64,000 nucleotides of DNA from Temnothorax longispinosus (GCF_030848805.1 NC_092368.1:9370122-9434121); one strand, 5' to 3'; positions 46,300-58,012 are shown, counted from the first letter of the stretch. The notes: generated by a model from the letters alone, not told the origin. A program made the numbers and translations.

Positions 46300-47905
46300 T
46301 TATGGAAATAATAGTGGATCTGGATTGAAAAATCTTATCTTTAAAGAACTGGAACAAGATGGTTTACAAGAACCTGAGCACCTTCCTCTTACGTATGCGC
46401 TCCACGTAATTGTCAAATCTTTTGGAGTAGATGATCTCCCTAGTTGGAAAGGCTATATCGAGGCTATTGCGACAAACATAGAGTACGATGTCTTTCGTGT
46501 TTTGTGTTTGCCGTTTGTCAATCTTCCTCCATCAAACAAGGATGCCATTAATATAGTGCTGTTTTATGCAGCTTCAGAATGTTAAAAAAGAGGGCAAAAA
46601 ACTTGCTTTGTTACTTTCGATCAGCCACTCTACATTAAAGCCAGAGAAATCATCGCTGAGGGAAATGAAAAATTAGCAAATGTTGTCATTAGATTGGGAA
46701 GATTTCATTTGCTTATGTCTTACCTTGGAGGACTGGGAACCATAATGGAAGCCAGCGGACTGAGCGAATTATGGTTCACAGTGTATGCATCCGTTTCTGT
46801 TGAAAAAATGCTCTCAGGACACGTTTTCGCGCGTGCCCTGAGAGCTCATTTGCTAACATACCAGGCATTAGGCACTATGATTGTCCGAGGTATAACAAAC
46901 ATCGATGAAAGCGTTTGTGAATATGTCATCAAATTCTTCAGTAACTGTGACGCTGAGCCACCAACGGCTGAAAATATGATACACGTTTTTGACTTAGCAA
47001 TCCGATTGAAAGATGAAATGGATGCAGTGAGGAAAAGAGGACGCACAGCGCAACTTTGGATGCAGTATATGGACTGCATAAATGTCATCAAGTTATACAT
47101 TGAGGCGGAGCGTTTGGGAAACTGGCACTTGCGGTGTATTCGTGAAATGCTGCCTATTTTCCACGCATCAGGTCATTTGGCATACGCTAAATCCGCCCAG
47201 TTATACCTCCAGGACATGTCAAATCTCCAACAAGTTATGACAGTAAACGAATACTAAAAATTCACGGAAAGTAGTTATTTTACTATCCGAAGATCCGACA
47301 AAATGACTTCGGGAAATTGGACGGATATGACAATAGAGCAGACGATTATGCGTCTTTTGAAGTCTGAAGGAGGAGTTACACATGGACGTGGAATATCCGA
47401 CAGCGTTCTAGCCAGATGGATCCTTGCTATGCCGACAGCCTATAAGGTTATTGACCAAATAGAGACGTTTTCCGGAGTGAGATCGACCACAGGTGAACAA
47501 CACGTTGATTTGCGGTCGAGTCGCATCAAAAGAGACGTGGAAGATTGCACGCGCCTGATAGAATGGCTGGAACTACATGATCCATTCCCCATATGCGATG
47601 AACTGAGATCGATATCCACTGGTTTGGTTGGAGGGCCCAAAATTAATTGCGACAAAGCATTTGAAATAGGAACAACTGCAATGAAGTCGATGGTAGGGAT
47701 TAGTCTGGCAGATTTAAAATTGAAGCGTTCAAACCGAGTCCAGACTTTAGCTGTTGTGAAACAAGGTGTAGAAATCCACAGAGAAGTTGTCACTGTCAAT
47801 ACTACCTTACTTTTCCAACGAATAGTTGTATTGCTGAGTGGCAATGAGGAAGCGACGCGTGATTTGCTACGAATTGGCACCTTTTCCATTATTCTTATTC
47901 GATGA
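46300..47905 (+). pseudogene. element gene, central core (TFDQPL module)
   Basis: Reading resumes after the Copia element in register with 41723. A stop follows YAASEC near 46583 and a frame change leads into CVTFDQPLYIKAREII, then NVVIRLGRFHLLMSYLGGLG, SGLSELWFTVYASVSVEKML and FARALRAHLLTYQALG, open to 47257. A further frame (47303-47905) holds WTDMTIEQTIMRLLKSEGG, THGRGISDSVLARW, EQHVDLRSSRIKRDVEDC and STGLVGG. These phrases are, from memory, the signature of uncharacterised repeat-associated proteins in several animal phyla. No known DDE transposase motif is visible. Function unknown; a recombinase or nuclease-partner role is only a guess. Confidence 0.7.
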
Positions 47906-48652
47906 TCAAGGCTTTATGAGAAAATCGAAGAAATCTGATTTATATAAATCGTTAACACCAATGGCAGCCGATCAATTCACTTGGACTGGAAGCAGAGTAA
48001 TTATTGATGGTGGATTTTTATTGCATCGAGTAGTATGGTCGTTGGGGAATACGTATACCGACATATTCAAAATCTATGAGGCTTACATTCGGAGGTAATA
48101 TGGTTTCAATTGCATTGTGGTTTTTGATGGATATGGAGACGATTCCTTAGGTGTAAAAAATTATGAGAGAATGAGACGAACGAACAAAAACTTTGGAGCT
48201 AATGTGACATTCACAGAGGATATGGTGGCAACCATGAATCAAGCAAAATTTCTGAGCAATGACAAGAACAAAAGTAGACTGATCAAATATCTCTCGAAAC
48301 ACCTTGAAACAGCTGGCATTGCCGTCAAGCAAGCAGATCATGATGCTGATCGTTTAATTGTCACCACAGCTATTGCCGAGAGTATCCAGCATGATAAAGT
48401 CGTAATCGTGGGTGAAGATGTCGACCTTGCCGTTCTCATGATTGGATTAACACCTGCGGATCGAAATATACATTTTTTCAAACAAGGGCGAGGAAAAACA
48501 GTAGATGTCGTGTATTCATCAGAAGGAAACGCAGCAAAAAAAAGAGATAATTCTTTTGCTCATGTTTTTACTGGCTGTGACACCACGAGCGCAATTTTCC
48601 AACGAGGAAAAAATAGCATTTTCCATCTCCTAAGAAAAAACCAAATTTACTA
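47878..48652 (+). pseudogene. element gene, PIN/FEN1-like nuclease segment
   Basis: Starts in PLFLFDDQGFMRK, then VIIDGGFLLHRVVW. A TAA at 48097 splits the frame before VVFDGYGDDSLGVKNYERMRR, SNDKNKSRLIKYLSKHLE, KQADHDADRLIVTTAI, IVGEDVDLAVLMIGL and HVFTGCDTTSAIF. The spaced acidic residues (D in VIIDGG, D in VVFDGY, DAD, EDVD, GCD) follow the order of the metal-binding residues in PIN/FEN1-fold nucleases, and VxFDGY...K..E..RR also occurs in flap-endonuclease-type proteins. All these residues are present in this copy; only stops and the upstream shift break it. The fold assignment is inference from motif pattern; no structure prediction was run. Confidence 0.6.
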
Positions 48653-48759
48653 AAGGATATACGAGTTTTTTACGATTTTGAGGCTTTAGGATAATCTATT
48701 GATGATGCAGGAGAACGTCTGATGTTGGCATTATATAGAGCATCAACATTTCCGTAGAG

Positions 48760-49171
48760 TATATTTTCAAGTGCAGGAGTGGCTCGGCGACAATAAATTT
48801 TCAATTCTGGATTGGGGATGGAAATATAAAAATTCTACGTTGATGCCAGTAATGACAAAATCAAAGCCCGCTCCAGAATCGTTACTAAGAAATATCTCGT
48901 GTAAATGCACAGGGACTTGTGGGAAGGCATGTGGCTGTCGACGACTCGGCTTACAATGCTCCCAAATCTGTTTGTTTTGTCTTGTACGAATCGAATGGCA
49001 ATTGACCTTGGAAACGATGAAGTGGACAAAATAGATGATCCTAACTGCGAAGATTTTGAGATCTTCCCCGGACACCAAGATCAAGAAACTGAGCAAAACG
49101 AGGCAGAAAAGGACGCAAGTGACATAGAAGATATTGTAATTCAAGCTGAGCCTATGGATACTGAGGATTGA
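48760..49171 (+). pseudogene. element gene, C-terminal CXC finger and acidic tail
   Basis: The 48771 frame gives FSILDWGWKYKNSTLMPVMT, then the Cys array CKCTGTCGKACGCRRLGLQC followed by CLFC. That is a CXC (tesmin/TSO1-like) zinc-binding pattern, known to bind DNA or chromatin in other proteins. A frameshift near 48990 moves the rest to the 48905-49171 frame: an Asp/Glu-rich tail (DDPNCEDFEIF, DIEDIVIQAEPMDTED) ending in TGA. It lies directly before the right inverted arm. Confidence 0.75.
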
Positions 49172-49175
49172 AATA

Positions 49176-50103
49176 ATTATTCAAGACGCGGATGTTAATT
49201 CTCATCCAACATTCAATATCCAAATGATTATCACATCAAAAGAACATATTTTCAATGCTTGTGGATTAGGCCTACTGGGGAAACCACAGAAAAAAAACGC
49301 ACCATTGATTTTATCTCAGAGGTGGTGTAGAAAATAGTCAAAAGATGCACTATTTATATGTTTGAATAAATGTTATAAATAATATGAATAAATTTTTTAA
49401 AAACATTTTTTGAGTTGATATGAGACGACGAGTACAACGATTATAACATGTTTTTCTAATTGTTTATAATAATTTTTAAATAAACAATTTGTTAATAAAT
49501 AAGTAAACATGAGAGAATGTGTTGAAAACGGCTTTGCAATATGGTTCAATAATAATGCGAAAAATTACGTAAATTTTAATAAAAAATAATTATTTTAGTG
49601 TAAAACAAGTGTTATCCGACCTATGCGCAATATTAGATAACTTTGCGCGTCAATAAGAAAATCAGCGTTCGTCGTACGAAAAAAATACAAGGGTCTTTTT
49701 TTGTTGCAAATTTCGTCCATAACAAGACGCATATGATAAAGTTCGTTTCAAATAAATTCTAAAGCCTGAAAACAGCGAAAAACTAAGACTATTCAAAAAA
49801 ATCAAAATTTTTTGCTTACATAGCTACAAACTAAAGAAAAAGGGTTTAAAAAATCGGTTACACCATGAAAAGTATTCTTTATAGTTCTCAGATGATGTGT
49901 GATTTTTGGGGGATTTTTAATTGCATTTTAAATGACGGAAAAAAATCACTGACGCAACATCAAAAAAACGATGAAATCGAGGGTTTTCGAGATCCGAGTC
50001 TCGGACTTTGACGGCGCGTGCAAGCTAAACGACTGACTTGAAGATAAATGTTGTTCAGATCATTATTGTAGATAATTTTACGCTCTACAAAAAAGATACG
50101 TAT
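49176..50103. repeat. right inverted arm, inner part
   Basis: Complement of 39.08-40.01 kb. It continues beyond the BEL and MITE insertions at 57544-57553 and 57821-58012. Confidence 0.88.
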
Positions 50104-50753
50104 TGTTTGGCGCTCACCAAACTGTAGATAGATGCATGTATCATACTCATTAGTTTAGTCTCGTTCTTACGTTGTACATAGTAGTCTTCGCATACCTAGT
50201 ATTAAGTATTTCGGTGACTCGCGCGAAACGTCGGCGGATCGCGATCGACGCGGAATCGATATTTGCGCGACTCACCAATCGGTGCTGCCCTCGCTCACCC
50301 CACGAGGGCACCCGCCTGAAGAACAAGTACTCGCTCGCGACACTGTTCCAGCGTCGCGAGCACTCAGCACTCATCGTTACGACGTCTCGGAGCACAGAGG
50401 CTTTCGCTAATATTCGGAGTCGCAAGATCACCAGCCCGCTCCCTGATAGTGCGATCGCCTACTTTCTCGGCCTGCTTATTTGCTGCCTTTATCTGCTTCC
50501 TCCTGCTTGCTTGCTGCCTGCCTTGACTTGCTTGCTGCCTGCCTTGCATTTGCCTTGCTTGCTGCCCTGCTTGCGCTGCTGCACGAGCCCGATCGTGACC
50601 GAGAGACGAAGCATCCAGGAGTCGACGGCACAACGAACGGTGAGTCGCAGTTGCTTAACTTAATTCGCTTTGGGGAGACTTTACACACACCCCCTGGTCC
50701 TTCGAGCTTCGCTTTATCGCAAATCCGGGTACGGCTCTACTGCCCCCCGAGCA
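50104..50753 (+). repeat. BEL 5' LTR
   Basis: 650 bp, CTGCTTGC-rich in the middle. A primer-binding site TGGTCCTTCGAGCCGGA at 50756-50772 fits the 3' end of tRNA-Tyr. The LTR also contains TGGTCCTTCGAGC near 50696, a partial copy of that site. ORFs within it (for example 50172-50663) recur in the 3' LTR and are not genes. Confidence 0.94.
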
Positions 50754-50772
50754 TCTGGTCCTTCGAGCCGGA

Positions 50773-51676
50773 TCGGTCATATCTTCGCGATTAGTCTATT
50801 GCCGCCGACCTTTCGCGTGTCCTTTCATTGTTCTAAGTCACCGAATCTTGTGTTCTGTAACGCGTAGTGCAATAGCGCGTGGCCTTGCGGGTCTCGCAGG
50901 ATCTCCTGTTTCGCAACGCTCGCTTCGCGAAGGGAATACTCGCGTAGCATCGCGCAATCGGCCATTAGCCATTGGTAATTTACGCGAATTCGCTGATTAT
51001 TTGTTCTCGCATCAACGAGGTGCAATAACGCTCGGCGTGCTGACAACTCGTGTCTCGCGCGGTATCTCTCGTGCAACGCTCGCTTCGCAACGGGAATACG
51101 CGCGCGAACTTCGTTCGTCACAGCACGGGCCGCAGCCGTTAGTCGCCTTAAAATCGATTCCGCGCTCGACGCGGTAATTAGTCGCCATATAATTGGCTAG
51201 ATCGTAGCCGAAATATTCGGTCGAATATCCGAGTATTCCGGGACAGCGATACTTTCGCATCATAGACAACGGTCGTGGCCTTCGATCACGGGCCGGTCAC
51301 GTGCGCATTGTTTTTCCGTATAGTCTCGGGCATCGCTCGTGTTTTCGTCGTTGCGAGGTGACGTACAGCCCGACCCAACACTTGTATTATCCCGACATTC
51401 GTGATCCGTGCGAGAGTACCATCGCTCGAGAATATTATTGTCGTCGATCGAGAATATTTGCCTTTCGAGTTTCTGCGACGCGTGTCCTGACGTCCGCGAG
51501 TCGGATCGCATCTTTGTTTATCGCGCTAATCCGGCGGCTGGTATTCTCCACGTTCAACTCGAGGAATATTACCGAGAATATTCCCTCGTGACTTTGCGCG
51601 AGCATCGAACGGAGCAGTCCGTTATCCCTCACCTTGGCGACCTGACTTTCGTGTTTGTTTTCGCCGGGTTTCGATA
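50773..51676 (+). other. BEL leader, no ORF assigned
   Basis: CpG-rich untranslated leader between the primer-binding site and the polyprotein. Packaging and dimerisation signals would be expected here, but I cannot point to them. The gag start could lie further upstream via splicing. Confidence 0.5.
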
Positions 51677-54600
51677 TTGTTGGTTCGAGTTGCCATCGCT
51701 TCCGATTACCTATTCGCCGTCCTTCCTTTGCTCTTAGCTTCGTCTGACTGTTGTGGACGACCCCCTTGTTACATCGTGTCGAAAAACGCATATGCTCGTC
51801 GCGAAATATGCAATCGGCGTATGCGAGAAATACACGACCTCTCCCTACAAGCCGCGACCGACGCGGCAATCCGAGCGACCTTCCTCGCTCGCTACTCGAG
51901 CGTAGCGAAGATCGCGGACGATTTTGAGGTCACCCACCTGAAGGTCATCCAAGAAGCGGCGGATTTCGATGTCGAGGACGAAATCCGAGCCAGTTTCGAT
52001 AAGATGCATTACGCCGTAAAGAGTCGCTATCATCATGAAACGGGCGCGCCACTCGGAGGCGCGCCGGCACCGCCCTCGTGTCAGGCCTCGGTGGTCAAGT
52101 TGCCTAAGATCCCGCTACCGCAGTTTTCCGGCGACCTCACGTTGTGGCCTTCCTTCATCGCGTTGTTCAACGCGTCGATACACAACCAGCAGATTTCCGC
52201 GATAGAGAAATACCAGTATCTGCTAGCCTCGCTCAAAGGGGAACCACTCAACGTGGTGAAAAACCTGCCGTTTTCCGAGGAGTACTATCTGATCGCTTAT
52301 GACTCGCTGGTAGATCGATACCGGAATAAGAGAAAGTTAGCGGACCATCACTTGAATTCGATATTCGAGGCAAAGCCATTGAAGGCGGAGTCGGCCGAGG
52401 CTCTTCACCACTTATTAGATACGTTTACCGAGAACACGCGCGCGCTCGCATTGATGAAGTTCCCTACCGATTCATGGGACTTTATCCTACTGAAGTTTTT
52501 GTTAGACAAGCTTCCTCGTTCCCTTCAGGAAAAATTCGAGTCTGCTCACCGGGCTGAGGAGATACCGCGATATACTCAACTCACGAAATTTCTAGCGGAA
52601 CATTGTCAAGTTTTCGAGGCCGTCGCGGGCCCGTCCTCCAAAACCAAGTCCACGCCGGTCTCTTCGTTCGTGACTAACACGGCCGATTGCCCCGTTTGTA
52701 AAGAGCCTCACTACGTGTCGAAGTGCTTCCAGTTTTTGAAACTCTCGCCGAGAGAGAGGCAGGCTAAGGCTCGCGACTTAAAATTGTGCCTCAATTGCCT
52801 GCGCTCAGGGCATGGCATGAAAAATTGTCCTTCCGCATGGACATGTCGGTTCTGCGGAACAAAGCATCATACGCTTCTGCATTACGAGCAGAGCTCCAAT
52901 ACTGCTCCTAAGACCAAACCCATTAGCGCGACTCCTGCCGAACCGGACGCCGTACCCGCTCCTCAGTCGAAGGATGCGCCGATTGTAACAATGACTAGCC
53001 TAGCCAATAGAATCGTCCTCCTGTCCACCGTACGAGCCGAGGCGATAGACGCGCGTGGCAATGCGTTCCCCGTACGCATATTGCTGGACAGCGCGAGTCA
53101 GGCCAATTTCATTACCGAGGGCTGCCTTCGGAAGGGCGGCTTTCGTCGCACCAAACACAGTGCAACCGTGTTGGCGATAAACGAAGCTAGGGCGGCCACG
53201 ACGAGGGGCCTCACCTCCCTCGTGATCCGCGCGCGCGGTCGCGACGACACTCGGTTCTCGGTAGAGGCTACGGTCCTCCCGCGCATAACCTCGCCGCTGC
53301 CTAATGACAAGGTGGAGGTCCAATCGTGGAAACACTTGAAGGGATTGCCGCTCGCGGATCCCGAATATTACGTGCCCGGCAGTGTTGACATCCTCTTAGG
53401 GGCGGACTCGTTTGTGTCGATACTACGGGATGGCCGTCGTAAGGGGGAAAAGGGAGAACCCGACGCCTTCAATTCAGTATTCGGATGGGTCCTGACGGGC
53501 GCGGTATCCCCGTCAGTACAAGCAACACCCCTGCTGTCATTCGCGACTACGCTCGAGTCGATCGAGACATCAGTGGGTCGCTTTTGGCAATTGGAGGAGG
53601 TGCCGGAGGACGCTTCTTGTTCGGACGAGGATCGACGCTGCAAGGAGATCTTCGCCCAGACCACGTATCGTGACTCCTCGGGTCGTTTCGTGGTCTCGTA
53701 CCCGTTCGTGTCGGATCCTCCTACATTCGTCGGCTCGCGCTCCATAGCGGTTAGTCGTCTCCGCGCACTAGAACGTCGATTTAAATCTAATCCGAAGTTC
53801 AGAGTTGGTTACAATAGTTTCATGCAGGACTATCTCGATAGCGGACACATGGAGGTAGTTCGCAATCCATTCCCGTCGGATGGCCACATTTATTATTTAC
53901 CGCACCACGGTGTATATAAACTCGATAGCACTACCACTAAGTTGCGGGTAGTGTTTAACGCGTCCTCGCGCTGCCCGAACGGTCTGTCGATCAACGACAC
54001 CCTGCTCAGCGGTCCGAAGCTGCAGCAAGACCTGCTCGCCATCCTGCTTAGATTCCGCGCCGAAGCGATCGCTCTAACCGCGGACGTGAAGCAGATGTTT
54101 CGCCAGATTTGGATAAGCCCGGAGCAATGCGACTACCAACGTATCGTCTGGCGCTTCTCGGAGTCGGACCCCATCCTCGACTATCTCCTCAAAACCGTTA
54201 CGTTCGGCTTTACCGCCTCCCCGTTCTTGGCGATCTATTGTTTGCTCCAGTTAGCTCATCAATACCGCGAGAAATATCCTCTAGCGTTCGCAGCCCTACT
54301 CGAGGCGCTGTATGTGGATGTCGTCGTGACTAGCTTTCGTACGTTGGAACAGGCTCGTGCACTCCGCGATCAATTGCTATCGCTTCTCCGAAGCGCCGGC
54401 TTCGAGCTTAGAAAGTGGTCGAGCAGCCATCCTGCCGCGCTGGAAGGCCTCAACACGCAGTTATGTAGCCAATCAATGTTAGATTTTGAGTCAAGCGAGG
54501 ATCAATCTCAGAAGATATTGGGCCTTCGGTGGCACTCACAATCTGACAGTTTCGGGTTTCAAGTCAACGCGTTGGATCGTGAGTGCACCAAACGCACTAT

Positions 54601-56857
54601 ATTATCGGAAGTAGCGCGCATCTTCGACCCCTTGGGTTTTCTGGCCCCACTCACCTTTACCGCGAAGTGCTTAATTCAGCGTCTGTGGACCCTTAAATTA
54701 GATTGGGATGATGATCCACCGATGGACATTCGTCGCAGTTGGAACCGTTTCCAGACGGAGCTCGGCGTGTTATCCTCCCTTCGCGTTCCTCGCGCGTTTA
54801 ACTCGTGCCATGTAGTTCGTTGCGAGCTCCACAGGTTCTGCGATGCCAGCGAGCTGGGGTACGGAGCCGTGATTTATCTGCGAATCGTTACGTGCGACGG
54901 CGTCGTGGTCCGCTTACTGTGCGCCAAGTCTAAGGTCGCCCCGTTTCGCCCCCTCACCATTCCCCGTCTGGAGCTCTGCGCGGCTCTGCTCTTGTCCAAA
55001 TTAATCGCGTACGTCCGGCGCATCCTCCGCGGACACATTGACATTGACGACGAGTATGCTTGGACGGATTCCGAGGTCGCCCGGGCCTGGATCCGCTCAG
55101 CACCACAACGGTGGAAGACCTTTGTTAGAAATCGCGTTGCCCTCATTCAGGACAACGTGCCGGTTTCAGCTTGGGGCCACGTCGACACGGAGTCCAATCC
55201 GGCGGATCATTGCTCCCGAGGACTTTACCCTCGTGATCTGGTGGCCAGTTCGATGTGGTGGGCGGGCCCTGAGTGGCTTGTTCGCTTCGAACCCCGAGTT
55301 GAACCTTCCCACAGTTCGGAAACCCCTCCGACCGAGGAGGAGAAAATCGTATCGCTCGCGGCGCTCGATCCGCCTGACGCGGTACATTCATTGCTAGAAA
55401 GATTCTCTTCAATCAAGAAAATTTGTCGAATTATAGCATACATTCTTAGGTTTGTAAATCACTTCCGTGCAAAATCGGCTCCCACGACTTTGGCCATAGA
55501 TCAGCTCGAACTACATTCCGCGTTACTAGTAGTTGTAAAGAGTGTACAGGCGGATGCTTTCCGCGATGAGATCGATCGTCTTCAAAGCAGGAGAAGGCTC
55601 CCCAAGCCCCTTCTCAAGCTCGCTCCCTTCCTTGATCCTGTGGGTATTCTCAGGGTGGGCGGCAGGCTTGCTAAATCCGGATTGACATTCGAGAACAAGA
55701 ACCCTGCCTTACTGCCCAGTAAACATAGGCTCACGGATCTCGTTATCGAACATGTGCACCGCACGAACCTGCACCCTGGTCGGCGCACGCTGCAATACTT
55801 GCTCACGCAACATTATTGGGTCCTCGGGGTGCATCGCGCTATCCAACGCGTACTCTCGAGATGTCATCGATGTTTCCGCGTAAATCCACACACTTCCCAG
55901 CCTCTCATGGCGGATCTACCGGCCGATAGGGTCCGACGGGCCAAGCCATTTTCGATCAGCGGCGTTGATTTCGCGGGACCGTTCAACATAGTTACGCGAC
56001 GAGCCCGGGGAGTCTCCTCCTTCAAAGTATACGCGTGCCTTTTCGTATGCTTTTCGGTTAAGGCGGTGCACCTGGAAGCCGCCTTCTCGTTGTCCACGGA
56101 CTCCTTCCTCGCTGCGCTGCGACGCTTTGTGGCCCGACGCGGACGCTGCTCGCTTCTCTATAGCAACTGCGGCACGAATTTTGTAGGGGCCGCGCGGGAG
56201 CTAGAAAGCCACATGAGCCTCGCGGCGGAGCGAGAGAAGATCAAGTGGTCCTTTAATCCTCCCTCAGCGCCTCACTTCGGGGGCCTCTGGGAGGCGGGAG
56301 TCAAGACTTTTAAAACCCACCTGCGGCGGACCGTGGGTGATCAAGTCCTCTCAATAGAGGAATTCACGACGGTCCTCGCGCAGGTCGAGGCCGTCTTGAA
56401 TTCCAGACCCCTCTGCCCGATGAGCACCGACCCTGCCGACCTCGAAGTCCTATCACCGGGTCACTTCCTCACGATGGAACCGCTCGTCTCCGTTCCCACT
56501 CAAAACGTGACTCCGTTACCGATGAATCGTCTGAGTCGATGGCAACTCGTCCAACGAATACACCAGGACTTCTGGAAGCGCTGGCATCAGGAGTATCTCC
56601 ATACGCTGCAACAGCGTCCCAAATGGTGGACTTCCGTCAACCCGCTCGGTATCGGTGCGTTGGTCCTCCTCAAGGACGCCAACATGCCTCCTCTGCGTTG
56701 GAGGCGAGGACGAGTGGAGGCGCTGCATCCGGGCAGCGACGGCGTCCCGCGTGTCGCCACGGTGCGGGTGGCGGACGGCACGATCACGCGTCCCCTAGTG
56801 AAGCTGTGCCCCCTGCCGATGGGCCCTGCTCCACAGGCGACCGATTCAGATCGCTAG
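51677..56857 (+). pseudogene. BEL/Pao Gag-Pol, open frame but catalytic sites mutated
   Basis: 1726 codons. The first ATG (51677) is used, but conserved gag (MREIHDLSLQAATDAAIR) begins about 50 codons later, so the start is uncertain. Domains: gag DUF1759-like (LPKIPLPQFSGDLTLWPSF); Cys/His knuckles (CPVCKEPH, CLNCLRSGHGMKNC); A17-type protease with LDSASQ, Asp at residue 471; RT with LTADVKQMF and a core reading YVDV (Asp881, Val882) where the family has YVDD; RNase H with FCDASELGYGAV; integrase HHCC region (HVHRTNLHPGRR, CHRCF) and DDE core with Asp1431, Asn1497 (YSNCGTNF, normally Asp) and Glu1539. The frame is open throughout, yet RT and integrase each lack one catalytic acid. The copy should be unable to copy or integrate itself without help. 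Confidence 0.9.
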
Positions 56858-56891
56858 TAAAATACAACTCGTTGTATTTTGGTGGGCGGTA

Positions 56892-57543
56892 TGTTTGGCG
56901 CTCACCAAACTGTAGATAGATGCATGTATCATACTCATTAGTTTAGTCTCGTTCTTACTCGTTGTACATAGTAGTCTTCGCATACCTAGTATTAAGTATT
57001 TCGGTGACTCGCGCGAAACGTCGGCGGATCGCGATCGACGCGGAATCGATATTTGCGCGACTCACCAATCGGTGCTGCCCTCGCTCACCCCACGAGGGCA
57101 CCCGCCTGAAGAACAAGTACTCGCTCGCGACACTGTTCCAGCGTCGCGAGCACTCAGCACTCATCGTTACGACGTCTCGGAGCACAGAGGCTTTCGCTAA
57201 TATTCGGAGTCGCGAGATCACCAGCCCGCTCCCTGATAGTGCGATCGCCTACTTTCTCGGCCTGCTTGTTTGCTGCTTTTATCTGCTTCCTCCTGCTTGC
57301 TTGCTGCCTGCCTTGACTTGCTTGCTGCCTGCCTTGCATTTGCCTTGCTTGCTGCCCTGCTTGCGCTGCTGCACGAGCCCGATCGTGACCGAGAGACGAA
57401 GCATCCAGGAGTCGACGGCACAACGAACGGTGAGTCGCATTTGCTTAACTTAATTCGCTTTGGGGAGACTTTACACACACCCCCTGGTCCTTCGAGCTTC
57501 GCTTTATCGCAAATCCGGGTACGGCTCTACCGCTCCCCGAGCA
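56892..57543 (+). repeat. BEL 3' LTR
   Basis: 652 bp, preceded by a purine-rich GGTGGGCGGTA tract. Same internal partial primer-site sequence as in the 5' LTR. Confidence 0.95.
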
Positions 57544-57553
57544 CGTATAGTTA

Positions 57554-57820
57554 TAGCGTTTTTCACTGGCAGAGCTGGTGCGCATTCAGTGCACATTAAA
57601 GCCGTCGTACACAACCCAACGTATAAAGTGTATGTTTAATATAAACGGGTTAAATCATGGAATCCTCAATATTCTTTATTGCACTATTTGGTAAAATAGG
57701 TACTGGGCATTTTATCAATCGAAATATTTGCATTTTACTTTAAATATTAGAGATTAAGTCAGTGTACAACGGCTTTAATGTGCACTGAGTGCGCACCAGT
57801 TCTGCCAGTGAAAAACGCTA
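57554..57820. mobile_element. 267-bp MITE with TTA target duplication (Harbinger-like)
   Basis: Inverted ends TAGCGTTTTTCACTGGCAGA, extended by GTGCGCA.TCAGTGCACATT. TTA lies on both sides (57551-57553, 57821-57823). A 3-bp TWA duplication suits PIF/Harbinger. It is inserted two bases beyond the BEL target duplication, in the right arm of the long-TIR element. Confidence 0.88.
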
Positions 57821-58012
57821 TTAGTTACTCTATTTTGCTTAGTTTTCGAGATATTTGAGAAAAAATAAAAAAAATCGCGTTTTTTGTTAATAATATTGTT
57901 AATAACTTTTTAATGCGCATTAATTTTGCGAAGCAAAATAAATCCCACTTACAGCACCTCAAATCAAAGTGATTCATGGTGGTTGCAAACTGGGAAGAGT
58001 AATTGGAAGGTT

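Larger units (their letters stand above)
50104..57543 (+). mobile_element. BEL/Pao LTR retrotransposon
   Basis: 7440 bp between CGTAT target copies (50099-50103 and 57544-57548). The LTRs start TGTTTGGCGCTCACC and end CCGAGCA. They differ by about six substitutions and one 2-bp indel over 650 bp (about 99% identity), so the insertion is recent. It holds one uninterrupted polyprotein frame. It lies within the right arm of the long-TIR element. Confidence 0.96.
38886..58012 (+). mobile_element. unclassified long-TIR DNA element carrying nested insertions
   Basis: Inverted arms start AACCTTCCAATTACTCTTCC at 38886 and end with the complement at 58012. They run about 1.1 kb inward (to about 40010 left; from about 49176 right). 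Between them lies one broken plus-strand gene (40434-49171). Three later insertions sit inside: Copia at 41729-46294, BEL at 50104-57543 and a MITE at 57554-57820. Subtracting these and their target duplications leaves about 6841 bp. The arms match closely over most of their length, including GCACGCGTCGTCAAAGTCCG. No target duplication of the outer element could be found. The protein resembles multi-copy uncharacterised proteins I recall from aphids, cnidarians and other animals, but I know no named superfamily for it. Confidence 0.85.

Noticed and set aside
50172..50663. 163-codon ORF, repeated at 56962-57453
   Set aside because: It lies within the BEL LTRs and is duplicated only because LTRs are.
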